DNA from: Himantopus leucocephalus
Taxonomy: Eukaryota; Chordata; Aves; Charadriiformes; Recurvirostridae
NCBI GenBank assembly: GCA_003993805.1
Contig: RSEF01000003.1
Coordinates: 65,420,057-65,484,056 of the forward strand
Reading direction: 5' to 3'
DNA length: 64,000 nt
Positions 50,421 through 63,200 of this stretch are shown here, in pieces; the stretch's first letter is position 1, and every line of letters starts with the position of its first letter. Position numbers and translations under genes: made by a program. The notes below the pieces were generated by a model. That model ran no database searches. It was given only the letters and a program-made list of their open reading frames with translations, and was not told where the DNA came from.

Positions 50421-52496
50421 TGGCAAGGGAGCGACTCCTAACCTTACTTCACTGAAAATCAGGAAAAGAAAAACTGCCTGCCGTCTTAACCCAAATGTGT
50501 TATTAACATTTTTAAGTTATTTGGACAACAGTCAAAATCTAGTCAAGCATGAGAAGTAAGAAATACCCTTACTTCCACATTCCATTCAAAGAAATGAAGT
50601 AGGCTTGGAGACGCAATTACCATAACCACCTACTTTCCAGAGCACTAAACCTATATGTAAAGTTCAGCCCAAACTCTATCCCATGACAGCCTAAAGCTAC
50701 CATGAGTAATACTGCCTTCCACGGCTCACAAGTCAGAAGCCTCAGCCAGTCTCTTCCCATTTTTTTTCCGGAGTCTTCGCAGGGAAGTTGGTTACCATCC
50801 TCGGAGCAGGTTGAACAGGAAGGTCACAGAAATACTGAACAAGACAGGCAAAAGCACAAATCCCTGGTCCCAGGGCAGCCCCGTACCTGCTGCAGTTTCT
50901 ATTTCAGAGGAACTCCAAGACCCTCAAGCACCTGCCCTCAGGTGCCGGAAAACTTCAGCCAGGCTGGAAGCAACCTTCCAATCAGTTCCAAAAAAGCACT
51001 ATAAAACCAGCTCCATATTATATATTAGGCCAGACAAACGTATAACCACATGACGGAGTCCAACTTGCAGTTGATTATCGCAGAAAACCCCAGAAACATA
51101 GCCCCTGAATAAAACAATTTCAACTTGCCAGCATGAAAAGTAACCCTTTCAGTGTACTCATGGTTTCTCTCTTCATTTCCCTTCTGTTTGCATTAGCAAA
51201 AGCAATAGGAATGAGTGCTCAAGAATTAAAAAACAAAACAGGGGGTAATAATAATGAAATATGCAAGAATAAGAAGTTACATAGGGATACATACATGCAC
51301 TTTACTGACAACTTTTTAAATGGTCCTTGTCTCATGTAAAAGGAGGAGAGTGACTCATGTTTAATTCACAAATTTGCTACAGAAAGAGGCAGGTATAGCT
51401 TCAGTGAAAACAGGTGTAACAATCTTGCAGCATCGCTTAGGCAATGCTTGAAAGGTTTCTTGTTTAATTAAGGTGTTCCTAGAAACACAAAGAGGGAAAT
51501 AAAGTACCAGTAATCCTGAACGTAAGCAGATTTTTTGAGTTTTTCAGCTAACAGTGCCAAATGCTCTATAAAATTGCCTCTCTCTACATTATAAGCTTGC
51601 ATCAACCTAGCCTGAAAACAAAAATATTCACACTTCTATTTTTTCTCCTCCTCGTTCAAGCTAGAAGTATGTAATATCCATAACACATATGGCTCCGCAC
51701 TGAACTGTGACTTCAACGTACTTACTCGACAATGAAGAAAGCCCCAAGGCCCGTATTTGTAAGAATAAAGCAGATCATACTAATCTGGCTCTAGGAATTT
51801 AAAGACTGGTATCATATTGTAACTGGCTACCCACTTGAACATCATTTCTCCTCAGGTTTTTCTTTCTACTTGAACTGCCAGCAGTGTTAATCAACTCATT
51901 CAAGCAGCACGTATTACCACTATAGAATCCAAGGAAAGCTCTAGATCCTATACAGAACATTCTCTAATATACAAAACCACCCAGAATTTAAATTTAATTG
52001 GTTTTGACATCCTTCTAAACAAACCAGTTTCCACTAGTGAGTTGGAAGACTACACGCTATATTCGAAATTATCGTACAAATGCAGTCTTGAGAATTTTTG
52101 TTTCATTCAAAATAGTAAGCCAAAAATGGGATAGATTTTCTTCGGAATGAGAAGTTTTAACTGGAAACCACAGAGTTTATGCTAATTGCTTTGGGTAGTC
52201 CTGAAGTATTCTCTGAACCGAGTTGCTTAACTTTTCTAAGCACAGTCAGTTCAAAAAAAACAAGCAGCCTTTACAGCTGAAGCATTTTCCCAGAAATTCC
52301 AGGGAACTGTAAAAGTTTCAAGTACATTCAACAAGATGTAACACTGCCAGTAATTAAAAATAGGATTCAAGGGTCTAGGCCAACCAAAACCATCTTAATT
52401 TTTTTAAAAACAAAACAAAGCTCCTTATTACAGTACAACGTCATGTATCTGATCAGAATTTGACCTCTGCCTAACTTCATACTTCCTTTTAATACC

Positions 52497-52518
52497 GGGG
52501 GGAGGGGGGGTGGGGGGG
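52497..52518 (+). repeat. G-rich low-complexity tract
   Basis: Runs of six, seven and seven G separated by single a and t. Compatible with a G-quadruplex. Confidence 0.8.
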
Positions 52519-53689
52519 AAGTCAGACACCTTATTAAACACAATCTCCGTGCTTTGGTGCTTCCATTGTTTGTTGGCTTAGCATTCTTTCTTCATTTTCA
52601 TTAATATTGTGGTTTTCCTATTTAAAAAGCATTTCAGTTATCATTATTCCTAGATTTTTGAATGGCAGGGAGTCATGAGGAATGACCTATTGTACAAAAA
52701 AAAAGTAAAAAAGCTAGAACATATCTGGGTCAACTGTACTACCACTTCAACAGGAGACATGACCAGCAGTTACTGGGAAGGAGAGTTTTTTCCCCCCACA
52801 TATGAAACAGATAAAGCTTCCGATCTTTCTGAACACAGAACTTTAAAAGCAAGCATTTTGTGATTATCTGCATATTTGCCTTCAGAGTGTATTTTTTAAG
52901 ACAACAGGTTGCTAGCCCTGTGCAGTTTTAAAGAGCGTACCTCAAATTCCCCATCATACTGAAAATGCAGCATGCAAATAAGGAACAGAGAGTGACAAAG
53001 CAGGGCGACACATAATACATACAGGGGATAGAAAAGTGGGAGCAAAACCCTACAATCACAGCACTCTTAAAGATTAGTCTTATGTAACCCTGAATAGAAT
53101 GCATTTTAAATGAATGACTATTCCTTCAACTATGGTAAATATGATATTAATTGCAGCCTTAACAACATTAAGAGCAATCTTTGCACGTAGTGAGCATCCC
53201 ATGATAGAAGGCATCTTGTCCATATAAATTGCTGAAGAATTCTGGGCCAGCAACGCAAAAGAGAACTCAATCTGCTCATTTAATCTAGTTAAGCACCAAG
53301 CAATACAATAACCAGTCAAAATTACATACTTGGGTATTGAAACTTTACACTGAATCAACACTAAATTGTCTATATGCTACAAAATTTTGTAATGATCTTG
53401 TACAAAACAAAGACTGAAGCTTTGGTTGCTCTAGGAACAGTTCACAGGTTTGGTACAAGGATAGGATTTTAGGATCACAAAAGAGTTAAAAGTTGAATGC
53501 TTCTGCTAAAAAAAATGGCGTGAAATAATTAGCAGGCTTAGCTATGATACTATTTAGAAAGGGGTAACGAGCTTCTATCTGAACTACTGAATTAAGTCAC
53601 TAAGCAGCTGGAGCAAGATGTCACTACCTTAAGAAATACTCAATGCATGGTTAAAGTTAACACAATGAGAGGGGCTTCCTTTAATTTTA

Positions 53690-53716
53690 TTTTTTTTTTT
53701 TTTTTTTAAAAAAAAA
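53690..53716 (+). repeat. T18-A9 tract
   Basis: 18 T followed immediately by 9 A, a self-complementary homopolymer pair. Confidence 0.9.
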
Positions 53717-55697
53717 GACAACCCTACACTTCTGGAACAGAAACGGCTTTTGTTTCAAATTCTAACTTCACTAAAAAAAAAAAAGAGAGACATCTCTCAA
53801 TAAATTAAATCCAATATAAAGGGGTACACTACTTTTCCCAAATACCAAATATTCTGAATATATTAGCTCAAAAAGTTTTGACAATATGAATAAAGCTTGT
53901 TTCATGAATATTAGTATACATCACATCAAAGCATCACACACAAAGGTGCTATTCTGTGGGTTGTTTGGTTTTAAGGGTTTGGGAGAGGGGGCATGTTTTC
54001 CTTGGTAAGCAGCAGCTTGTTTCTTGGTTTTGAACCATGAGAAGGTTGCCTATAATAACTTCAGAGCACACAGCTTCAAGGAGAATTAAACTAATCCCTT
54101 TCAGAATCTGCCAACACAGAGCGCTCACTGCTCCAACTCCCCCTGGATTTGGCAAAAGCAGCTGAAGGAGTTAATTCCCCCCTTTGCTGAGCAATTGCCC
54201 ACAGAAACCAAGCACTGGAGCCAAGGAGGTCACAGCCCAGCAAATCATCTGTAACCATCACCCCCTCAGCAGAAGCTGGGCTGTCAACTGCGGCCACAAA
54301 GGAGTGGACACACTTCCCTCTCCGTGATCTGTGTTGGGGTTTCAAGCTCCGTTGGGGGTTACTGGAGCAGACAGTCAAGGATAACAACTCCTTAAATTGC
54401 CCCAAAACACATCACCAGAGGTCTCGGGGACCTTAGTTATCTGAATTATTTCTGAGGCGAAAGCCAATCAAGTCTCGTCAATGAAAGCACTGCACAAACA
54501 CATAATGCGCCATACCTTTAGTTAAGTGACAGTTATTTTGTTGGAGACACCCCTTCATACACAATTCCTAGTTGACATCCTGAAAAGCAGCCTTGTCCTG
54601 AAAGCTACCCAGTCTACACATCTCAATCTGAGTAAGCAATATATATCAGCTGAGTTCATTCTTCTTGTAATGTAACCTAGTTGGAGAACATTAAAAACGT
54701 ATCTCCCTGATACACCGAGAAAGAAGCCTCAACAGTGCCTTCGGAGGCTTCCGAACAGAAAAGGATAAAACAGGGGCTCAACATTAAAAAAAAGTGATTC
54801 AAGGTTTATGTCCGGCAGAGCAAGGAAGAGCTGGATCATAAACACTCTTTCACCAAGATTAAAATAAGGGATACATGCCCTAGGATGACACAGTGGAACA
54901 ATGAAAATTAGTCTGAATTAACTTTAAAGTCATTTATTTCACTTTGAAAGACTTGTGTAGCCTCTTTTTCCAGAATTAGTCTGTTTTAATCCAATTCACT
55001 CTAATCCATTCCTAAGGTGAATTATACTAAACTGAATTTTAATATGTCATTTTAATACTGAATGAAAGCAACCCCCACAGAAATTTAACGCAATTTAACT
55101 AAACTGTTTTCAATTAATTTTTAATTTGAATGTGACCTTATTGTCACAGATGGACAAGCGACCTTCACCCATGCTTTGAAAAAAGGCCATCTGAAATAAA
55201 GAAGTTGGGCCTGACAACATGGAACAATGTTTATCTATGGACACTGATGTGCCTGCCTGGCAGGAAACTTCACATAAGGTGTCCTCCCTGTTGGAACAGC
55301 AGCTTCTCACTTGGCCACCTCCTTAAAAAGCCAAGGGTTAAACAGGCGTGAGGGGTTTCACCTCAACAAATGTTGTTGAATACAACCATAAGGCATCTTT
55401 TTTGTGGAACAGTGGAAATCCTATGGAAGAACTTGCAGACATTGTCTTCCTAGTAGAGCTATGCTTTCTAAAGAACAGAAGCAAGCAGTTCAACTCCAAA
55501 CCCTAGCTGTCTTCGTGCTTGACTTGCAGTGTAACTTAAATCTGTGAATGAGTCTGCATTAAGAACCATAAACCTTGCTCAATTCACAGCTTTGGAGAAG
55601 GTAAAAAAAAAAAAATGCAGGTATTTCTGCAAACCCATTCCTCATCTGCAACAAAAAACTTTGAAAGATACTGGGCTAGCTGGGAATGCATCACTTT

Positions 55698-55790
55698 AAA
55701 AAATAAAAACCCACAAAACGCCAGACCAGAAAACAAACAAAAAAACCACCAACCCCAAGCCAAAAAACCAAACAGACCAAAAACCCACAC
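55698..55790 (+). repeat. A/C-rich low complexity
   Basis: About 90 bases dominated by caaa/ccaa units with few G and almost no T. The opposite strand is a G/T-rich run read as W, F, G and L in minus frames, which explains the frames at 55584-55790 and 55696-55992. Confidence 0.8.
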
Positions 55791-55925
55791 TGTTCAGAGA
55801 AGGAGGAAACCCTGTGAAAAAGTCTCTCTGGGGCAGAGACCAATCAGCCATTCTGCCAGGCTGGAACGTTTTCAACCTGCATCGACCTGTTCCCGCATCC
55901 CGTGAAATTGCAGACTCCAGTTCCA

Positions 55926-56525
55926 CTAGAATCAGAGAAGTGTTGCTTGTAAGGCACCTCTGGAGGCCATCTAGGCCAAATACCCCCTTCAAAGCAGAAC
56001 TATCCCTAACACTGCAATGTCAGCCATGGTTCTGTCTAGCTGAGACTTGGAAGCCTCCATGGATAGGAATTCCCTGGGGCAGTCTGTTCTGCTCCACCAC
56101 CCTCCTCCACATGAGCAATGTTTCATAGCACCCAATCTAAGCCTCCTGAGCTGCAATTTGTGGCCACTACCCCTTGCTGTATTGTTTGCTGCTATCAGGA
56201 AGAGACCAGCTGTCATCTTCAAAACTGCCCTTCAAGTTCTTGGAAGCTCCTGTTCAGATTAGCACCTTACTCTTCATCTTGAGTCCAAACAAGTTCAAAT
56301 CCCTTCAGGTGCCCCTTGTAGGTCATGCCATCCAGGCCCGAACCATCTCAGCTTCTCAACACACTCCAGTTTCCCCACATCCTTCTAAGACCTGGGAAGA
56401 GGACAAGAGCCCCAACACCCAAGAAAATAGCCCAGACATACCTCACCAGCACTGAATAGAGGGGGACAACAGCTTCCCCCAATCTGCTGGCTACACTCCT
56501 CCCAATGTAGTGCAATATGCTTTGT
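55926..56525 (-). mobile_element. CR1 LINE, minus strand, about 600 bp to gap
   Basis: On the plus strand this reads as the reverse complement of a CR1 3' half: 'agaatcagagaag' (decayed terminal repeat), 'cacctctggaggccatctag', 'agacttggaagcctccatgg', 'aggaattccctggggcagtc', 'gtaggtcatgccatccagg', and near the gap 'cagcactgaatagaggggga' and 'ctgctggctacactcctcc'. These blocks occur in the standard CR1 order, so the copy is continuous but diverged. It has many substitutions and no intact frame. The 5' part, if any, lies in the following gap. Its divergence looks greater than that of the copy at 4851. Confidence 0.92.
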
Positions 56526-56625
56526 NNNNNNNNNNNNNNNNNNNNNNNNNNNNNNNNNNNNNNNNNNNNNNNNNNNNNNNNNNNNNNNNNNNNNNNNNNN
56601 NNNNNNNNNNNNNNNNNNNNNNNNN
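56526..56625. other. Assembly gap, 100 N
   Basis: Exactly 100 N, a placeholder gap. The left flank is CR1; the right flank is not recognisably CR1. Confidence 0.95.
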
Positions 56626-59600
56626 TAAATAAGCTGTACCCATGTTAGGAATTTGGTTCAAAACAGCAGGAAGAAGTGAATGCCCTGATTGTCTCCACTA
56701 ACCAAGCATGAGCTTGTTTCTCTGCACAGTTCTCATACACATGAGCTACACCACCACATTCAGAGAAGAGTAAACCAGAAGGTCCACATCTGAAGCCCTC
56801 CAACACTTCACAGGGAAGCTTGGTTCAGAGTTAGTAGACTATGTACCATGAGATCCCTAGGAACGCAACACAGCAGAGACATTTGGCCTACAGGAAAAGA
56901 CCATCTAATCTGAGGTAACCCTGCCTGGGTATACCGCATGCAATGGCTCCGAGAGCCTCACTTCTCATACCACTTCAGTTCAGTGACCAGCATCAATTGC
57001 ACCAAATTGCTTGCCAGTGTAGATACAGCCACAGTCTTCCTAAGACACAGCAAAACAGAATTGCCCTGACAGTTACTAGTGTCAGAGATAAAACTGCCAA
57101 GATCCTTCTAAATTCTCGCTGTAGCAGCTCGTACGTGTTCAACACCAAAAAGGCAGTGCAGCTACGTGTGCAAACATCCCAATCCAAACATAACCTTATT
57201 CTACCTTTGGACACTTTTTTTAAAATGTTTCTATTCAGAGCCATTCAAGTTAAAAGCTTAAATCAAAAAAGGAAGCCTTCCTACGTATCCAAGTGAGTAG
57301 ATTTTCCTAGTCTTCCACACAAAACTTTTTGGGAAGCAAACTGAATTACACTTTAGAGTATTTATCCAAGCTTTGTCTTCATTTAATTTTACCGTGCATT
57401 TGCGTTTTCATATATGGTCCTTATGGCTGGCTGGCTGCTAGGCTACTATCTTCTGCAATCCATTAGCCAGTTTTCAAACACTGATTACAGTCCCCCATTA
57501 AGAATATCTTCTTTTCCCATGCACTTCATCTCCTGCTATTACAACATTTCATCATGCCAAAATCTGTAAACTGTGTCTGAGAACAAACTACTCTATGTCT
57601 TAGGTAAACTGATCAATCATATATGAAAGAAACTAAAAATACTCCAGGGAACCTACGAGTATTTATATATTTTACCATGTATAAACACATTCCTCAAACA
57701 GCCACTGGATCCATTTATGAGCTATACATCAATTACTGAACATTTACATAGAAGATACAATCATTGGTAGTTTATCTTATACACTGCTAAAGGCAAATCC
57801 TCTTAATTCTAACTTATTTAGAGAGAAATCTTCAGTATGTGCAACTCCAGTGTTCCTAATGTTGCTACACTTTCTCTACTTTTTCCGCCTTCCCCCAAGA
57901 TGAGAGAAATTCTGAGGTCCAAACGCCGTCTTTTTTTTTTTTTTTTAAATTGGCTTCTGAACATCAAAAGTGTAAGGAAATAGCAACTTCTCTGGGCCTA
58001 AAGGTAGCCAAAGTAATCTTTTACATAAGAAGGCCCCATTTTGCTTAAATACTGAGGAAAGTAGTGCCTTCTCTTTTTTAACTCTTACACAAAGAAATGT
58101 AAATTTAATCAGATGCTTGATTACTATACTTGGGATACAGTAAACAAGCAGGTGAGAGAGAATGTAAAAGAAGGGCAGGAAGGATACTGTGACGAACAAG
58201 ACACAGTCATGTCGGATGCAGAATTTCTCAGAAAAGAATTAGGAAGTAAACAGAAACCAGTTTTACCTGGATTCCTCCTTGAGGAGGCTTCTTAATATAG
58301 TAAACCGGAAGATAAAGATCCCCACACCAATACGACAAAGACTGAGCAGAAGCAAGGAGGAAACTGGAGAATCATCAGGAAAGTTACCAAAACCCCTTGA
58401 CTTACTGTCTGGGAGCCTGGAAAGAGAGGTCTTAAGCAAGAAGGTATTCATCCCACAGGCAAGCACGATGGTTTGTTTTTGTGTCATGTTTAATCTGGCA
58501 ATACAGTCAACATACAGCATGACCGGAGTGGTTTGGAATTTTACTTATTACTGCCCACACACCTACAATTGTCAGTGTAACACGATGATGACAAAGCATG
58601 AGTTATTCCTACAGCACCAAAAGCTGAAGAGCAACAACAAGCATGGGCTTAACTTCTTTTGATTCTCAGTCCACATTTTGCATCTTATAGAGATTAAAAT
58701 CATTATCCTCATTGATGGCACAGTAATGAAGATACTCATCGACTTCTGCGACTTTTGTGACAGATTTACAGACCCTTCTGTGACTTATAAATACTACACT
58801 TTCTCCTTCAAATTTTTGCTTTGTTTACGTAGCTGCAATGCTGCCACCATCTCAGGACTCAATCCTCAACCACAAGACAATAACTGATGTAACGTGGATG
58901 AACACAGAAGATTTGGAACCTTTATGATTTAAGGGCTTTTTTTATTATAAAATTGTGATCCTAGGATGTAATTTTTTCCTCCAGCAAACACAAGAGCAGT
59001 TGCTTTTTCTTTGACGGAAGTCCTCTAAAAACAATTATATGGATTTTGATTCTATAAAAAGAAAAGAAGTAGTGCACTTATGCCTCCCCTATATTTCATA
59101 CATCAAAGTAAGATTATATTATTTTTCCTGTTTTCAAAGTAGTATTCATGGCAAGACGTTCTCCAAAACTACTTTTTATTACAGTTTTGTTGCAAGCACT
59201 AGGCACGCAGTGCCCAGGAAACAGTATTTAGTCAGAACTTAACAAAGTATCTATTAGGTAATCAACATCGGTACTGCAGCGCACCTCAAAAGTGAATCAA
59301 ATTGTTACTTGGGAGATAAAGAAACATTTCTCAACTTGATTCCCTTGTTCCTGTGTCGCCTAGGGACTGCCTAATATATAAACCAACTAAATTTGAACAT
59401 TTTCTTTGGCATTTGCTTCAGTTCCTGGTTGCCTAACCGTTTTTTAGGTTTAGGATCATGATGCAATCGCTTCACATCCAAGCGCATGGGTTTTTCTTCT
59501 TTGTTTGTCTTTTAATTATGCATTCACTTCGATTAAACAGATTTTTTTTTTCCTAATTCTCTTAACTTCAACATCATGGACTGACCTATAAATTACCTAA

Positions 59601-60245
59601 GGTTGCTTTCAGGTGGCAAGTGAAGAATAGGTGTTTTAAAAGATGGATGGACAAAATTCTTCCCCTGAACCCAAACTATCTAGTATTTGTTTTCATTCCT
59701 ATTTCCACGCTTAAGCAAACAGAGACAGATGTTTATAGTTAGCATCTGGATACTATCACTATGCAAGCAGAGCCATCCAACAGATTATTTCAGTATTCTT
59801 AGGGTCTGCAAATGTCATTATTAATCACAAATGCTACACTTTCAGGTTCACAGCCTCATCATGTAGCCCATAAAGCTCAGACCAAAGACTTTCAAATACA
59901 TGGTTTCTTTCAAATTGAAAATAATGTACAGTCTCCCCTCTTCTGAATGCTCATAAAGAACATCTGTGAAATCTCTCTAAAGAGCACAATCTTGCCCTTC
60001 CCAAATGCTGGTCACTTAACACAACTCCTTGTTCAACAGTTGACAGAAACACCAATAAATCACCAGAAGAATTGAACATTTGGAGTATAAACTCGAAGAA
60101 ATACAGATAAGCGAGCCAGAGAGAACAAACACCACCCCCAAAAAAAGCTGTTTAGTATAACTACTTCAAGGCATTTAAAACAACCTATAAACTGAGCCTA
60201 TAACTGCTGCTGTGCAGACAGAGGATACACAAACCAGCGAGGAAT
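56626..60245. other. Non-coding sequence
   Basis: No gene is recognised. 56626-57300 is slightly G+C-richer and may hold old repeat material, but no family is assignable. T16 lies at 57931-57946. Plus frames at 58113-58295 and 58279-58662 are in different frames, opposed by a minus frame (58263-58520), and show no domain. Confidence 0.65.
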
Positions 60246-60279
60246 TCACTCATCCCTGGAACTCACTCATCCCTGGAAA
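60246..60279 (+). repeat. Tandem duplication, 17-bp unit, two copies
   Basis: tcactcatccctggaac is followed at once by tcactcatccctggaaa, differing only at the last base. Confidence 0.9.
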
Positions 60280-63200
60280 AGACTGCAGACCTGGAAGCAC
60301 TTCATGCCTTTAACATGACTCAGAAGGAGCTGTTAACCTACCCTGTAGTATTTAACCAAATCAGTATACAGGGATTTCAAAGGAAAGGAAAGGGAAAAAA
60401 AAAAAAAAAAATAACCCCTGCAAGGCTCTGTATAAATCAGGGCAATAAANCACCACCTAAGAATGCAACACCTTCCCACTTATGCAAGATGAATCAAAGC
60501 ACTGAACTAACTTTATCAAAGAAAAAAGCTAAACAGCTTGGTTATTAACAGCATCCAAACTCAGTAACTACCAAAAGAATTGTTAAAAATTATTAAAAGT
60601 GAACATTAAAAAAAAAGGTAATTTGACTGACAACTTCTCACTACTACGTTTCAGCCACTTCAGCCAGAAAAAAATCATCTTTACATTCTATGACATCACA
60701 CCCACCTATTTAGTCTGTGTTTACCAGGGAAGTTATATTCCCTTTCATTACCAAGCTTTGTTTTAACTGATTCTGAAATCCAAATTGTTATATATTAAAG
60801 GTTTTGCTTTCACCTGGAAATAGTCTGTCCTTATTTTACACTTACATGTGTACGCACATTATAGCTTTATGTATGTAGCAAGGAGATGAAGGTGTTTCTT
60901 GGGGGTGGGGGTTGTTAATAGTTTGTCATACTATCTGAAAGAAAAGGTAGAGAGGAAGAGGAAAGCAAACCCTGCAGAGATTTACAAGCGCAAGAAACTT
61001 AATATAAATAGACCATTTCCACTAAACAAGACCACACACACAAAGTATCCATGTGCCGCAGAGCTGGCAAGCTGTGCAATTTCTAGTATTTTCACAAGTT
61101 GGGTCAGGATGGATTACTAGTAAAAACTAACTGCAAAAAGAATATTCGTTTGGCTTTTCAGACTTGAATAAGGAAAAGACCGAGAAGCCCATTTTATTAC
61201 ACTTCTGTTGTGAAAAAGAGGAAAGCCTATTTCACTGGAAATTTGCTAGCCTGAAAAGGAACATTGAATGCAACAAACAACGCTGTCACTTGAACAAAGA
61301 CAGACACAGCTAAGGAGTTAAGTGAAGGAGCACATAAAAATTTCCTGAAAAGTCTAATGATATTTATATTCACTAACCATTTCTGAGTAAGCAATCTCAT
61401 ATACCTTGCCTCCCTTCAATTATGGCATGAAATCCTGTAACATTGCCATAAAATTCTTCCAACAAAAAATACAGAGATTGAAGGAGATTAAAAAAAGGGG
61501 GGGGAGAGGGGGTGGGGGAACTGTAAGAAAAATAGTGCGAAAATTACAATCCACTTCTTTTTTCAGGGACGGGGGAAGGGATTATGGCATGTTCAGCGGT
61601 TCTGAGTTTGGTCTGGGTTTTTTTATTTATTTCATATAATTTTTAAACCAACACCGTTATCCCCTCTGTAAAACATATGACAAAACGCACCAAAAAGTTA
61701 ATACACCAATGTTTTGGTGTATCGTCTACTTAAAACACTTACAATACCCAGACTTCAGCATACTAGTTTGAGAGGTACCTGAAGAAATGACTTCTGCAAA
61801 TTTAAAAAAAGCATTTCTTCAAAGGAAACAGAAGTTCAACAAAAGATAAAACTACCTTAGAATTAGTAGGTTTTAAAAAATTGTCCCTCTAAAGCATTTT
61901 AAGTACAGTGATGGCAGTCAGCACTGAGAACTTATCGCTGCTGTATGAAGTCATGAACTCGGCCACATTTCTTCAGGGCTCTCATGGCTGATAAGTGCTT
62001 TCACATTTACAAAGAACAGACAAACAGGATAACACTAGGGGAACCAAGACAACTCATATTCCCCATTTTGATCTTACTCCAACCTAATACCATACAGAGA
62101 CGATACAGGTATAATAAAGTGATAAAATAGCAAATCAGAGCATTTTTCTAATTAATAGCTACAGGGTAGGTCTCCACCAGGTCTTATAATTCTAATTTTT
62201 CACTGTAGTGAAGAACAAAAAAGCAGCCTGAAATTTCAGAGCTTCAATAAATATTTTCTTTATTACCTAAATCCTTAAAAAAGCAACTGGTATCCTAAAT
62301 CACACTATAGGATTCACAAATAAACATGACTTGTATTTGGAAATAAAAAAAAAAAAAACAACACCAAAAAACCACCCGTAGTAGTTCAAGAAGTCAGCTA
62401 TCCCGTCAACATTTTCATTCTTAGCTGTTTTGAATTCATTTGAACTACAGTTCCAATTGCTCTTCATAACATTTCTCTCTTCTGGTTAATATTCATCAGT
62501 CATTTTTACTGTTACAGAACAAGTGTTTACACACAAAAGAAAGCATACAACTCCGCCTCAGACTAAATTGAGTAACCAGTGTGTAATAATTAGAATGAAC
62601 ATATCATAATTTAATTGCAGCAGAACTTGACTTTAAAGTATACAACAGTGTCTCATAAGTCAGTAGAATTAGGTTCACGACATGGCAGTTGAGAAATGGC
62701 TTCTTTTGCTACTCAATTAATAAATATAATCACATGTTTTTAGTAAATAACTTTCTGGCAAACTGAAGGGTCCAATCTTTCATAAACTGGCTAACAAAAA
62801 TAACCTCATATTACCCATAGTACTGAGCAAAGAATTTAATCTTTTCACAGCACCAATCCTCAAGAAATTAAGTCTCTCAAATCTTTTACTGAGGCATATA
62901 CTTGGTGTGTTACCATAAATATCAGCCAACTCCATATACATACGATCTTCTTAAAAAGAACAAATGCCTGACAAGCCCATGCACAGCACCTAGCTTAAAA
63001 CAAGTTTTTACATGTTAAAGTTAATTCATGCTTAGGGAAAATACTGATTTTTTTTTTCCCTCTGGACTATTAGACCAGAGAATCTCTTTTAGACCTCATC
63101 TACACTCAAAGGGGGTTTTTTGTTCGTTTGCATGCCTACCATTGAGTAATTTGGGTTAAAAAAAAAGAAAAACCACCACACAAACCTATTAGCAAATACA

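Larger units (their letters stand above)
50421..55697. other. Non-coding sequence with G-rich and T/A tracts
   Basis: No gene is recognised. A G-rich tract (52497-52518), T18 followed directly by A9 (53690-53716), A-runs near 53774 and 55602. Overlapping opposite-strand frames at 53949-54405 and short plus frames near 50702-51339 lack domains. Confidence 0.65.

Noticed and set aside
58113..58662. Two adjacent plus frames that might be a frameshifted processed pseudogene
   Set aside because: They lie in different frames with an opposing minus frame; there is no poly-A tail, no target duplication and no recognisable parent protein.
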